Positions 45,994-55,207 of a DNA stretch of 64,000 nt are shown piece by piece. How positions within the stretch are numbered: the stretch's first letter is position 1; each line of letters starts with the position of its first letter. The stretch lies in the NCBI RefSeq assembly GCF_013318015.2, contig NZ_CP115841.1:186001-250000 (forward strand), written 5' to 3'. A model generated the notes under the pieces. The model did not search any database. It was not told the origin of the DNA and was given only the letters and a program-made list of their open reading frames with translations. Both the position numbers and the translations under genes were made by a program. This stretch comes from Agrobacterium tumefaciens. GTDB lineage: Bacteria; Pseudomonadota; Alphaproteobacteria; Rhizobiales; Rhizobiaceae.

Positions 45994-46529
45994 TGTTGAA
46001 GCTTCTTCTCACCGGCGTCTGGGTTTGCGCCGTCACGCTCGGCGCGGTGTATTTCTCCGTCCAGATGGCGACGGCCCCCTCGTCGGGAGATGAGGCGGGG
46101 GCGAAAATGGCAAGTCTGCAGCTGGTCAAAGGCGAAAGCATCACCATCCCCGTCATCAATGACGGTGGTGTGAACGGTTATTTCCTCAGCCGCATTTCCT
46201 TGCGTGTCGACAAGGACAAGATGGCGAAGATCGAACTGCCCGCAACGCAGTTGATGACCGACGAACTCTTCACGCTTCTGGCGGGTTCTTCCATGGTCAA
46301 CATCGCCAATATCTCCACCTTTGACCCTGATGCCTTCAAGCAGCGCATCCGAGAGGGGCTGAACAAGAAACTTGGCGACGAGGTGGTCGGGGACGTCCTG
46401 ATCGAGCAGCTCGATTATCTGTCGAAGGCCGATATTCGCGAGCAAAAGGGCAACGGCTCGCCCCGTTCGGTCAAGCTTGTCGAAGGCGAGAAAGTCGACA
46501 CCGGAAAAGAAGCGGCCCCAAGCCACTAA
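45993..46529 (+). CDS. FliL-like membrane-anchored protein, flagellar cluster
   Basis: 178 residues with an N-terminal membrane helix (about 3-25) and a periplasmic domain. The pattern ELFTLLAGSSMVNI, then DPDAFKQRIREGLNKKLGD, then VGDVLIEQLDYL follows the FliL core (a short helix, a long helix with charged face, and a final strand). It differs from the clear FliL at 13470. Start overlaps the FlgN-like stop by one base, so it is translated with it. The FliL link is by eye only; treat as a flagellar-cluster protein of unknown role. Confidence 0.6.
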   Translation: MLKLLLTGVWVCAVTLGAVYFSVQMATAPSSGDEAGAKMASLQLVKGESITIPVINDGGVNGYFLSRISLRVDKDKMAKIELPATQLMTDELFTLLAGSSMVNIANISTFDPDAFKQRIREGLNKKLGDEVVGDVLIEQLDYLSKADIREQKGNGSPRSVKLVEGEKVDTGKEAAPSH

Positions 46530-46706
46530 CGGCGGCGCGGTGCAGGCCACCGGTCTGGTTAATCGCCCCTTTCTATTTTCCGGAATATTCGATCGGTTGC
46601 CTTCAGGGTAAATTCAACCAGTACCTGTATAAACAGACCCATGAGCTGCCGTCCCGCAAACCATGCGCCGGATTGGCGACGGTGGATTTGGCATTCGGGG
46701 GCTGGC
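46530..46706. other. Gap at the right end of the flagellar cluster
   Basis: 177 bases with no clear terminator, gene or repeat. It marks the border between flagellar genes and the two polysaccharide-type genes. Confidence 0.4.
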
Positions 46707-47381
46707 ATGAATTTCGCAGCAGATTTTGCGCGGACGGGATCGCAACGGAATATTCACGGACTGCGCGTCTGTGATCTGGACTGGAACGGGGCGCTGGAAA
46801 TGGTCAGCGGCCAGGCTTCGGCTTGTGATGGCCACACGATGCTCTCGTTTCTTACCATCCAGAATGCCAGGCTGTCCCTCAAGGACATTGCTTACAGGCA
46901 GATTCTGGAGAGCTGTCTGCTTCTGCCGCAGGGCAGGGGGATGAATGCCGCCGCACGCGCCGAACACGGCAAGCCTCTGCCCGAGACCATCGATGGCGTT
47001 GCCTTCGTTATGGCACTTCTGACCTATATGGCGGTGCCGAAACGTATCGGCGTTGCGGGGGATGATGCAGCACAAGTCGGAGAGGTCCTCGCCAAGCTGC
47101 GCGCACATGCGCCGTGGCATGATTTCGTCATGCTGAACCGGGATACTTCGGGCGTGAAGGTGGATGTCGTGCTGGCGGGCATGCTTGCGGAAAACCAGGA
47201 GAAATGGCTGCATCGCAGCATCAATCGCGATGATGCGCGTCTCGCCATCGCGGTCGGTCCCCTGTTCAAGGTGCTGGCGTCCGAAGTGGCTGGCATGCCC
47301 GAAATCTTTCGCAAGCTGCATATGAGCTGGCTTTACAGCCTTTGCGCCGAGCCCTGGCACATTGCGCTCGGCAAGGGCTGA
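46707..47381 (+). CDS. Divergent WecG/TagA/CpsF-type (GT26) protein
   Basis: 224 residues from the ATG at 46707, with GGGGG upstream; an earlier ATG adds 22 unlikely residues. The second half matches the GT26 plan: DVVLAGMLAENQEKWLHR (normally G-x-P-K-Q-E-x-W), a helix, then LHMSWLYSLCAEPWH. GT26 enzymes transfer HexNAc-type sugars to lipid-linked sugars. The usual Asp-Gly of the active site is replaced by Q75-G in LLLPQGRGMN, so it may be inactive or use another residue. It precedes a Wzz-type gene. Confidence 0.65.
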   Translation: MNFAADFARTGSQRNIHGLRVCDLDWNGALEMVSGQASACDGHTMLSFLTIQNARLSLKDIAYRQILESCLLLPQGRGMNAAARAEHGKPLPETIDGVAFVMALLTYMAVPKRIGVAGDDAAQVGEVLAKLRAHAPWHDFVMLNRDTSGVKVDVVLAGMLAENQEKWLHRSINRDDARLAIAVGPLFKVLASEVAGMPEIFRKLHMSWLYSLCAEPWHIALGKG

Positions 47382-47494
47382 GGCGGGTCGGCAAGGCCCG
47401 CGTTAACCATTTGTTTGCCACGATCCTTTAACCTCCCGTAAGGTTTTGAAAGCCGCCTGTTGCGGGCGGCGCCGAGCGTGGCAGACGGCTTCAG

Positions 47495-49270
47495 ATGGTT
47501 GATCACAGTCCCGATATGATGGCGACGCGCCCTGATGAGGATGGTGTTGCCATGCCTGCGTCGCAATTTCGCAAACATTGTCTGCGGCTTCTGACAGCTG
47601 GGTGCGTAGCCGCCGCCACCGTTGTGGGGGCTGCACTTCCGCTGCTGCTCATCGATTCCGGTTTTCGCGGATATGTTTCGCAGGCGCATGTCGAGGTTAC
47701 CCAGACCGGCTACGATGCACCCGATGCGGCACGCTTTCTTGCCATGGCCCGCCGCACCCTGCTTTCTCCTTCCGGTCTGGACCGTATAACGGGCGACCTC
47801 AAATTGAAGCCCGCCGACATGGTCGGCGTTCGCAATCAGGGCGAACTTGGCCTGCTTTTCGACCTTTTGACCGGGGCGGATGCCCGTTCGCTTTCCCCAC
47901 GTGAAGCATTGAACGGTGCTGTGGGCGAGGCGATACGTCTGGAACTGACGCCAGATGAAAACACGCTGATCGTAACCTCGAAGGCAGCGACGCCGGAAAC
48001 AGCGATGCGGCTTACGGATTATCTTTCGATGCGTGTCATGGCGGATGGCAAGGCCGGCACCATGACACCCGCCATGCGCGAGACGGAGCGGGCGCGCACC
48101 CGGTTGGACGAGGCGGAAGCCGCCTTGAACGGTTTCCAGATGCGCCACGGCGAGACCGTCCTGGCGGAAGTGCAGCAACTCGAGCAGCAGTTGCGCGATC
48201 TCAATGACAGCCTTGCGGGGACGACCCAGCAGCAGCAGTCGCTTCAGACGGATCTGGCGGTGGCCACCGGCCTCAAGCCGAATGACGTATTGTCAAAGCC
48301 CCTGCCGTCAGGCGCTGCTTTCTCTGTGCTTGAGGACATCAGGCAAAGACATGCAAGTGCCAGCATGGCGCTTTCAGGAGTCTCGATCGATTACGGCCCG
48401 AAACATCCCCGCCGCATCGCCGCCCAGAATGCCGTAGATGCCGTGCAGGCGCTTGTCGCTCCCGCATTGCGTCAGCTGGTCGATGGCTTGCGCGCCGATG
48501 AGAAGCGCGTCGCACAGGAAGTTGCAACCGCGAACGCCGAACGAACGAAACATCTCGACCGCCTGAGCAGCCTTGGTGTCACGCCCGGTGAATTCTCCAG
48601 ATTGCAGGGTGAACTGGAAACGGCGCGAAATGCCTATCTTGAGGCGAGCGAGCGTCGGGACATGTCCTCATCCACCACAACCGCCGTTGAGACCCGCCTC
48701 ACCAGGAAGGCCGGACCGGGCGAATTGTCGCGCGACCTCACACAAGCCGCTATGCTGGCAGGCGGTGGCGCGTTGCTCGGCCTGTTGGGCAGCCTGTATC
48801 TCCTGAGCTACCGTCGCCATGACGAGGAGGAGGCACTCGTCTTTGATGATGCGCATGTTCTGCCCTCCGAAAAAGCGCCTGAGCAATCGGGGCAGTTTCC
48901 CGAGTTCGAGCCGATCGAGCCGGATGTGTTCGATGATCTGGAAGAACTGGCCGCGGATAGCGAATTCGAGCCGGAGGCTGAGTTCGCGGACTATTACGCC
49001 GGGGCGGCGAACGATAGCGGATTCGATACCGATGACATTCCGCTGGACGAGCGTGTGCGGCAGGTTCTGATGGGCAACCGCACCGTCAGGAATACCCCCC
49101 AGACGACACCGGAGCTGCCGCCCTTGCTCAGTGAAGCCCTTGCCGGGCATTTCGATCACGAGCAGGCCGAGGCCGAGGAATTGGCGGAATTGAGACGCGA
49201 GTTGGCGCTCTTGAGGGAGCGTCTCGCCGATTACGCCGAGCATCGCGACGACTACCGCAAAACTGCCTGA
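47495..49270 (+). CDS. Wzz/GumC-type polysaccharide chain-length protein
   Basis: 591 residues. One membrane helix near 30-53, a periplasmic Wzz-like domain with a long coiled coil (about 185-385), a second helix at about 410-432 and an acidic cytoplasmic tail of about 150 residues. The family controls polysaccharide chain length or export. No Walker A or tyrosine-kinase part is present, so this is GumC-like rather than Wzc-like. The first ATG (47495) lacks a good ribosome-binding site; 47516 is an alternative. It may act with the GT26 protein upstream. Confidence 0.78.
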   Translation: MVDHSPDMMATRPDEDGVAMPASQFRKHCLRLLTAGCVAAATVVGAALPLLLIDSGFRGYVSQAHVEVTQTGYDAPDAARFLAMARRTLLSPSGLDRITGDLKLKPADMVGVRNQGELGLLFDLLTGADARSLSPREALNGAVGEAIRLELTPDENTLIVTSKAATPETAMRLTDYLSMRVMADGKAGTMTPAMRETERARTRLDEAEAALNGFQMRHGETVLAEVQQLEQQLRDLNDSLAGTTQQQQSLQTDLAVATGLKPNDVLSKPLPSGAAFSVLEDIRQRHASASMALSGVSIDYGPKHPRRIAAQNAVDAVQALVAPALRQLVDGLRADEKRVAQEVATANAERTKHLDRLSSLGVTPGEFSRLQGELETARNAYLEASERRDMSSSTTTAVETRLTRKAGPGELSRDLTQAAMLAGGGALLGLLGSLYLLSYRRHDEEEALVFDDAHVLPSEKAPEQSGQFPEFEPIEPDVFDDLEELAADSEFEPEAEFADYYAGAANDSGFDTDDIPLDERVRQVLMGNRTVRNTPQTTPELPPLLSEALAGHFDHEQAEAEELAELRRELALLRERLADYAEHRDDYRKTA

Positions 49271-49347
49271 CGAAGCTGCATTTTTGCTTGCATTCCTGCA
49301 AAGTCGGCACCATACGGGGCCAACGTAATCCAGCAGGAGCAGGACGC

Positions 49348-50247
49348 ATGGCAGTTGTGATTGACGGAAAGGCAAAGGCGGCTTCGGTAACGGAGGCGGT
49401 CCGCAAATCGGCAGAAACGCTTGAGGCGGAACAGGGTGTGAAGCCCGGTCTCGCGGTTGTCATCGTCGGCAACGATCCGGCCAGCCACGCTTACGTGAAT
49501 TCCAAAAGCAAGACAGCCAAGCAATGCGGCTTCAATTCCGTTCAGCACACGCTGCCGGAGGAAACAACTCAAGATCAGCTTCTGAAGTTGGTCGGCGAAC
49601 TGAACGCCGATGCCTCCATCCACGGCATTCTGGTACAGCTTCCTTTGCCGAAACACTTCAATTCCGATGAGATCATCCAGTCGATCCTGCCCGAGAAGGA
49701 TGTCGATGGCCTGAGCGTGCTGAACGCCGGCAAGCTGGCGACCGGCGATCTCGCAACCGGCCTCATCTCCTGCACGCCAGCCGGCGCCATGCTTCTGGTG
49801 CGCAGCATTCACGGCGAAGATCTTTCCGGCCTGAACGCCGTGGTCATCGGTCGCTCCAACCTCTTCGGCAAGCCGATGGGCCAGCTTCTCCTGAATGCCA
49901 ACGCCACGGTGACGATGGCGCATTCGCGCACCAAGGATCTCGCCACCGTCTGCAAGACGGCCGATATTCTCGTGGCGGCGGTGGGTCGCGCGGCAATGGT
50001 GAAGGGCGATTGGGTAAAGCCCGGCGCCACCGTCATCGATGTCGGCATCAACCGCATTCCCGCTCCGGAAAAGGGTGAAGGCAAATCGAAGCTGGTCGGT
50101 GACGTCGCCTATGATGAGGCAAGCGCAGTCGCTGCTGCCATCACCCCCGTTCCGGGCGGCGTAGGCCCGATGACGATTGCCATGCTGATGGCCAACACCG
50201 TCATCGCCGCCTATCGCGCGCTTGGAAAGACCGCACCGAAGTTCTGA
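49348..50247 (+). CDS. folD: Bifunctional methylene-THF dehydrogenase/cyclohydrolase FolD
   Basis: 299 residues from the ATG at 49348, preceded by AGGAGCAGGA. Key residues are present: Y49 and K53 in [28 protein letters not shown], the NADP-binding [15 protein letters not shown], and PGGVGPMT near the end. FolD interconverts 5,10-methylene- and 10-formyl-tetrahydrofolate. It ends nine bases before the stop of aglR on the other strand, with no terminator between. Confidence 0.97.
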   Translation: MAVVIDGKAKAASVTEAVRKSAETLEAEQGVKPGLAVVIVGNDPASHAYVNSKSKTAKQCGFNSVQHTLPEETTQDQLLKLVGELNADASIHGILVQLPLPKHFNSDEIIQSILPEKDVDGLSVLNAGKLATGDLATGLISCTPAGAMLLVRSIHGEDLSGLNAVVIGRSNLFGKPMGQLLLNANATVTMAHSRTKDLATVCKTADILVAAVGRAAMVKGDWVKPGATVIDVGINRIPAPEKGEGKSKLVGDVAYDEASAVAAAITPVPGGVGPMTIAMLMANTVIAAYRALGKTAPKF

Positions 50248-50256
50248 AATCGGTAG

Positions 50257-51282
50257 TTACTCTTTCGGAGCCGGTCCTGTGGAGGCGCGGACGACAAGTT
50301 CCGCCTTCCAGAGTTCCTGATGAGGTTCGGTCTGGTTAAGCTTGATCCGGTTGATCAGGCGCTGCCCGACACGTACTCCCGCCGCCCGCAGGGATGAGCG
50401 GGTGGTGGTGAGAGGCACCGAGAAATTGTCGGGCTTCAACAGCGGCAACACATCGTCATGGGCAATCAGCGAAATATCCTTGCCCGGTTTCAAGCCGCGC
50501 CGGTTGAGCGAGCGGATCACGCCGAGTGCCAATGCGGTACTGGCGCATACAATGGCGGTTGGTCTTTCCGGCTGTGACAACAGCGCTTCCATGCCGAGAT
50601 AACCCTCCTCATCGGTCATGCTGCTGTGTCTTGTGTGTTCCGGGCGCAATGTCAGCCCATTTGCCGTCAGCGCCTTTTCCACCCCGAGACAGCGGCGGAA
50701 GGTGAAGTCGTAGCCCTCCGGCCCGTTAAGAAGCCCGATCCGCTTGTGGCCAAGCTGAAGCAGCAGCTGGGTCGCATCGCGAAATGCGGCCTCATTGTCC
50801 ACGTCGAGAAAGGGATAATCCTCTTCCACGCCGATGGAGCGGCCATGGACGAGGAAGGGCAGGGAAAGCGATTGCATCATGGCGATGCGGGCGTCGTTCT
50901 TCTTCATATAGGCGAGGTAGATGCCATCGACGCTGCCGCTCGCCGCCAGCCCCCGCAGGGCTTCCCGTTCCTTTTCCGGCTCCGTGGGCGTGATGACGAG
51001 GTGAAATCCGCTGCGAGCCGCTTCTTCGCCTAGACCGCTTAGGAATTCGCCGAAATGCACATCCGAGCGGTGATGTTCGCCAACCGGCATGACCAGTCCA
51101 ATGGAGCCGACCTTGCCGGTCGCCAACCGTTGCGCCGCGGCATTGGGGCGATATCCGGTCTTTTCGGCGGCTTCCATGACGCGGCGGCGCGTCTCTGCGC
51201 TCACCTCGGGATATCCGTTGAGCGCTCTGCTGACGGTTGTCTGAGAAATCCCCAGCAGTTGCGACAACTGTTTCAGGTTCAT
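50257..51282 (-). CDS. aglR: LacI-family repressor AglR
   Basis: 341 residues from the ATG at 51282, with GGAGG eight bases upstream. An N-terminal LacI helix-turn-helix (MNLKQLSQLLGISQTTVSRAL) and a periplasmic-binding-type sugar domain are clear. AglR is expected to repress the divergent aglEFGAK operon and be released by alpha-glucosides. Two near-identical palindromes in the intergenic region are the probable operators. An upstream ATG (51321) is less likely. Confidence 0.93.
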   Translation of the reverse strand: MNLKQLSQLLGISQTTVSRALNGYPEVSAETRRRVMEAAEKTGYRPNAAAQRLATGKVGSIGLVMPVGEHHRSDVHFGEFLSGLGEEAARSGFHLVITPTEPEKEREALRGLAASGSVDGIYLAYMKKNDARIAMMQSLSLPFLVHGRSIGVEEDYPFLDVDNEAAFRDATQLLLQLGHKRIGLLNGPEGYDFTFRRCLGVEKALTANGLTLRPEHTRHSSMTDEEGYLGMEALLSQPERPTAIVCASTALALGVIRSLNRRGLKPGKDISLIAHDDVLPLLKPDNFSVPLTTTRSSLRAAGVRVGQRLINRIKLNQTEPHQELWKAELVVRASTGPAPKE

Positions 51283-51340
51283 GTTTGTTTTTCCTCCATG
51301 CGCGCGCATCAGAAATGGCAAAAGCCTCTCCTCTAACTCC

Positions 51341-51352
51341 CAAAGCGCTTTA
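51341..51352. promoter_or_regulatory. AglR operator candidate 1
   Basis: CAAAGCGCTTTA, a LacI-type palindrome with central CG, 59 bases upstream of the aglR start, and so probably autoregulatory. It differs by one base from site 2. Confidence 0.7.
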
Positions 51353-51459
51353 GTTTTTTACCAGTCCCTGCCGGTTTTCTCAATCGAAAACGATAGCCGC
51401 CTTTCTAAGTAAGTATGACTATTCATACGACAATGCGGCATGTCCAGCGAAAGAGCCTC

Positions 51460-51509
51460 TTGACTCCTTCTCAATGACAATGAGATGAATAGGCAGCCAA
51501 AGCGCTTTG
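51460..51509 (+). promoter_or_regulatory. aglE promoter and AglR operator candidate 2
   Basis: A perfect 12-bp palindrome CAAAGCGCTTTG lies at 51498-51509, about 50 bases before the aglE start. TTGACT at 51460-51465 could be the -35 box, with a poorly defined -10 near 51484-51490, so the operator would lie just downstream of the promoter and block it. The promoter call is weak; the operator call is good. Confidence 0.6.
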
Positions 51510-51557
51510 ATTTATGGGAGATGCTTTGAGCCTTTTATGTGATGGGAGGTAAATCAC

Positions 51558-52919
51558 ATGCAGAAGACCTTTTTGGCGACGGCGGCTTCTATAGTGCTGC
51601 TGTCGGGCTCGGCCTTTGCCGCCGATCTGAAATTCGCGCCCGGTCAGGATGCCAAGTTCAACTGGAAAAGCTACGAAGACTTCAAGGCGGCCCATGCCGA
51701 CCTGAAAGGTCAGACGCTGACGATTTTCGGGCCCTGGCGCGGTGAGGACGAGGCGCTGTTCCAGACGGTGCTGGCCTATTTCTCCGACGCGACCGGCGTG
51801 AACGTCCGCTATTCCTCCTCGGAAAACTACGAACAGCAGATCGTCATCGATACGCAGGCGGGTTCTCCGCCCAACATCGCCATCCTGCCGCAGCCCGGTC
51901 TTCTGGCCGATCTCGCCGCCAAGGGTTTTCTGGTTCCGCTCGGCGATGAGACCGCAAGCTGGGTTAAGGACAATTACGGCGCTGGCCAGTCCTGGGTTGA
52001 TCTCGGCAGCTACAAGGGCAAGGACGGCAACAAGGCTTACTTTGCATTTCCCTTCAAGGCCGACGTGAAGTCGCTCGTCTGGTACGTACCTGAGAACTTC
52101 GAGGAAGCGGGCTATAAAGTGCCCGAGAGCATGGAAGACCTGTTCAAGCTGACGGACCAGATCGTTGCCGATGGCGGCACACCCTGGTGCATCGGCCTCG
52201 GTTCCGGCGGTGCGACCGGCTGGCCGGCAACGGACTGGGTGGAAGACCTGATGCTGCGCACGCAGCCACTCGACGTCTATCAGAAATGGACGACGAACGA
52301 GGTGAAGTTCACCGATCCGGCCGTAGTTGCGGCAATCAATGAATTCGGCAAATTCGCCAAGAACGAAAAATATGTCAGCGGCGGCGTTGCGGCTGTGGCC
52401 TCCACCGACTTCCGCGACAGCCCGAAGGGTCTCTTCGACATTCCGCCGAAGTGCTACCTCCACCATCAAGCGTCCTTCGTGCCGTCCTTCTTCCCTGATG
52501 GTACCAAGGTCGGAACGGATGTGGATTTCTTCTATATGCCGACCTATGCCGCAAAGCCTGAACTCGGCAAGCCGGTTCTGGGCGCCGGCACGCTCGTCAC
52601 CATCACCAAGGAAGCGCCCGCCGCCAAGGCTTTCGTGGACTTCCTGAAAACCCCGATCGCCCATGAAGTCTGGATGGCACAGTCCAGCTTCCTGACGCCG
52701 TATAAGGGTGTGAATGTCGAGACCTATGCCAATGAGCAGATGAAGCGCCAGGGTGAAATCCTCACCTCCGCGACCACCTTCGGCTTTGACGGTTCCGACC
52801 TGATGCCGGGCAAGATCGGCGCGGGTGCATTCTGGACCGGCATGATCGATTTCGTCGGCGGCAAGTCGGCCGATCAGGTCGCTGCCGATATCCAGAAGGC
52901 CTGGGACGGCCTGAAGTAA
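51558..52919 (+). CDS. aglE: Alpha-glucoside ABC transporter, substrate-binding protein AglE
   Basis: 453 residues with a signal peptide (about 1-21, ending GSAFA) and the fold of family 1 sugar-binding proteins. In S. meliloti AglE binds sucrose, maltose and trehalose. The ribosome-binding site GGGAGG is strong. It is followed by an intercistronic stem-loop that should allow more AglE than permease to be made. Confidence 0.95.
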   Translation: MQKTFLATAASIVLLSGSAFAADLKFAPGQDAKFNWKSYEDFKAAHADLKGQTLTIFGPWRGEDEALFQTVLAYFSDATGVNVRYSSSENYEQQIVIDTQAGSPPNIAILPQPGLLADLAAKGFLVPLGDETASWVKDNYGAGQSWVDLGSYKGKDGNKAYFAFPFKADVKSLVWYVPENFEEAGYKVPESMEDLFKLTDQIVADGGTPWCIGLGSGGATGWPATDWVEDLMLRTQPLDVYQKWTTNEVKFTDPAVVAAINEFGKFAKNEKYVSGGVAAVASTDFRDSPKGLFDIPPKCYLHHQASFVPSFFPDGTKVGTDVDFFYMPTYAAKPELGKPVLGAGTLVTITKEAPAAKAFVDFLKTPIAHEVWMAQSSFLTPYKGVNVETYANEQMKRQGEILTSATTFGFDGSDLMPGKIGAGAFWTGMIDFVGGKSADQVAADIQKAWDGLK

Positions 52920-52933
52920 CCTCAACAGAGCTT

Positions 52934-52958
52934 GGCCCGGCGGTGATGCCGCCGGGCC
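52934..52958 (+). terminator. Intercistronic stem-loop after aglE
   Basis: GGCCCGGCGG (52934-52943) and CCGCCGGGCC (52949-52958), ten perfect pairs with a five-base loop, then only TT. It lies 15 bases after the aglE stop and probably acts as partial terminator or 3' stabiliser. Confidence 0.75.
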
Positions 52959-53025
52959 TTTGCCAACGGAACGGCCGTCGACCGCATAAAATCAGCGCGG
53001 CGCGGAGAGGATCAAGGGAGGGAAC

Positions 53026-54039
53026 ATGGCTCAACAACTCGTTTCTGCCATCGGCGTCATGGTGGCCGGCGTTTTTGCCTGCGCTGCCTATTATTGGCTA
53101 TCCGACAAACTGTTGCAGGTAATCTTTCCCGTCCGCTCGGGAGACGTGTTGCAGGCATCCCGCAACCTCAACCGCCGCGCGTCGGTCAGGCCCTGGCTGT
53201 TCATCGGCCCCGCTCTTCTCCTTCTTCTCGTCTATCTGGTCTATCCTGTCATCGCGACGCTCATCCTCTCGTTCTATGACCGGACCGGCGCCGAATTCGT
53301 AGGTCTTGCCAATTATCGCTGGGCATTTTTCGATGCCGGCTTCAGGCAATCGATCTTCAACAACATCCTCTGGCTGGCCGTGGTGCCGGCCGCCTGCACC
53401 TTCTTCGGCCTCGTTATTGCCGTCATGACCGACCGCATCTGGTGGGGCAACATCGCCAAATCCATCGTCTTCATGCCGATGGCGATCTCCTTCGTCGGTG
53501 CCTCCGTCATCTGGAAATTCATTTACGAGTATCGCGCCGAAGGCCAGGTGCAGATCGGTCTCCTCAACGCCGTCGTCGAGTTTTTCGGCGGCAGCCCGGA
53601 GGTGTGGATTTCGATGCCCTTCTGGAACAACTTTTTCCTGATGGTCATCCTCATCTGGATTCAGACCGGCTTTGCCATGGTCATCCTGTCGGCAGCGCTG
53701 CGCGGCATTCCGGAAGAGACAATCGAAGCGGCCGTCATCGATGGCGCCAATGGCTGGCAGATCTTCTGGAAGATCATGGTCCCGCAAATCTGGGGCACCA
53801 TCGCCGTCGTCTGGACAACGATCACCATTCTCGTTCTCAAGGTTTTCGACATCGTGCTGACCATGACCAACGGTCAGTGGAACACCATGGTTCTCGCCAA
53901 TCTCATGTTCGACTGGATGTTCCGCGGCGGTGGTGACAGTGGCCGAAGTGCGGTCATAGCGCTCGTCATCATGGCGGCCGTCACCCCGATCATGGTCTGG
54001 AACATCCGCCAGGCGAACCGCGAGATGGAGGGCCGCTGA
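53026..54039 (+). CDS. aglF: Alpha-glucoside ABC transporter permease AglF
   Basis: 337 residues, membrane protein with the binding-protein-dependent transport EAA loop EAAVIDGANGWQIFWKI. It has an extra N-terminal helix (about 1-30) before the usual six. GGGAGGG precedes the ATG. It pairs with AglG in the inner membrane. Confidence 0.95.
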   Translation: MAQQLVSAIGVMVAGVFACAAYYWLSDKLLQVIFPVRSGDVLQASRNLNRRASVRPWLFIGPALLLLLVYLVYPVIATLILSFYDRTGAEFVGLANYRWAFFDAGFRQSIFNNILWLAVVPAACTFFGLVIAVMTDRIWWGNIAKSIVFMPMAISFVGASVIWKFIYEYRAEGQVQIGLLNAVVEFFGGSPEVWISMPFWNNFFLMVILIWIQTGFAMVILSAALRGIPEETIEAAVIDGANGWQIFWKIMVPQIWGTIAVVWTTITILVLKVFDIVLTMTNGQWNTMVLANLMFDWMFRGGGDSGRSAVIALVIMAAVTPIMVWNIRQANREMEGR

Positions 54040-54040
54040 G

Positions 54041-55201
54041 ATGGATATCGTAAAACGTCTGCGCCGCGTCGGCCTGCCGCGCCTCATCGTCCATGCCAGC
54101 GTGCTGGTCGTCGTGCTTCTCTGGCTTCTGCCCACACTCGGTATTCTCGTAAGTTCCCTGCGCGACAAGGACCAGATCACCGTGTCAGGCTGGTGGACGG
54201 CCTTTTCCAGTTCCGAGCAGACCGCGGCGGTTCGCCTTGCCGACGCTGCCGTGCAGAAGCAGGACGGGAACCGCTACGTCATATCAGGTAATCTTTTTGA
54301 AAGCGGACAGGGGGGCAAGGTTGCAGCCTTCGGCGTTCGCGTGCAGGAGCCGACGGCCTTCAAAGCCGGTGAAGCGGCAGATATCGGCGACGGGGAAACG
54401 CTGCTCGTCAATACGGACGGCACCTACGAATACAGCAAGGCCTCAAGCTTCGAGGGCTCTCGCGGCAAGCGCGTCTATATTTCCGTCGCGACACCGCCGG
54501 TCTTCACACTCGACAATTATCGAACCGTCCTGACATCGGAAGGCATCGGCCAGTCCTTCGTCAACTCGCTGACAGTCGCCGTTCCGGCAACCGTCATTCC
54601 GATCCTCATCGCCGCCTTTGCCGCCTATGCGCTGTCATGGATGAGCTTTTCCGGCCGCAATTTTCTGATTGCGATGGTGGTGGGCCTGATCGTCGTACCG
54701 TTGCAGATGTCGCTGATACCGCTCCTGAAACTCTACAACGAAATCGGCAATATCTTCGGCGTACCCTCCAAGACCTATGCCGGCATCTGGCTGGCCCACA
54801 CCGCCTTCGGTCTGCCGCTCGCCATCTACCTGTTGCGCAACTACATTTCCGGCCTGCCGAAAGAGATCATCGAAAGTGCGCGTGTCGACGGCGCGAGCGA
54901 TTTCGAAATCTTCGTCAAGATCATCCTGCCGCTGTCCTTCCCGGCGCTCGCCTCCTTCGCCATCTTCCAGTTCCTGTGGACCTGGAACGACCTGCTCGTC
55001 GCCATGGTCTTCCTCGGCACGCAGAAGGATGAGCTGGTGCTGACCGGTGCTTTGAACGCGCTGCTCGGTTCGCGCGGCGGCAACTGGGAAATTCTCACCG
55101 CCTCGGCCTTCGTTACCATTGTCGTGCCGCTCGGCGTCTTCTTTGCCCTTCAACGTTATCTCGTGCGTGGCCTGCTCTCAGGCTCCGTCAAGGGAGGCTG
55201 A
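54041..55201 (+). CDS. aglG: Alpha-glucoside ABC transporter permease AglG
   Basis: 386 residues. The EAA loop ESARVDGASDFEIFVKIIL and five further helices follow the MalG plan. The first periplasmic loop, about residues 45-160, is unusually large and contains a soluble segment between helix 1 and helix 2. MalG proteins are typically near 290 residues. It starts one base after the aglF stop. Confidence 0.94.
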   Translation: MDIVKRLRRVGLPRLIVHASVLVVVLLWLLPTLGILVSSLRDKDQITVSGWWTAFSSSEQTAAVRLADAAVQKQDGNRYVISGNLFESGQGGKVAAFGVRVQEPTAFKAGEAADIGDGETLLVNTDGTYEYSKASSFEGSRGKRVYISVATPPVFTLDNYRTVLTSEGIGQSFVNSLTVAVPATVIPILIAAFAAYALSWMSFSGRNFLIAMVVGLIVVPLQMSLIPLLKLYNEIGNIFGVPSKTYAGIWLAHTAFGLPLAIYLLRNYISGLPKEIIESARVDGASDFEIFVKIILPLSFPALASFAIFQFLWTWNDLLVAMVFLGTQKDELVLTGALNALLGSRGGNWEILTASAFVTIVVPLGVFFALQRYLVRGLLSGSVKGG

Positions 55202-55207
55202 TTATCC

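Noticed and set aside
46707..47381. Flagellin glycosyltransferase
   Set aside because: It is next to flagellar genes, but GT26 members act on lipid-linked sugars, the active site is altered and no sugar-biosynthesis genes for glycosylation are present.
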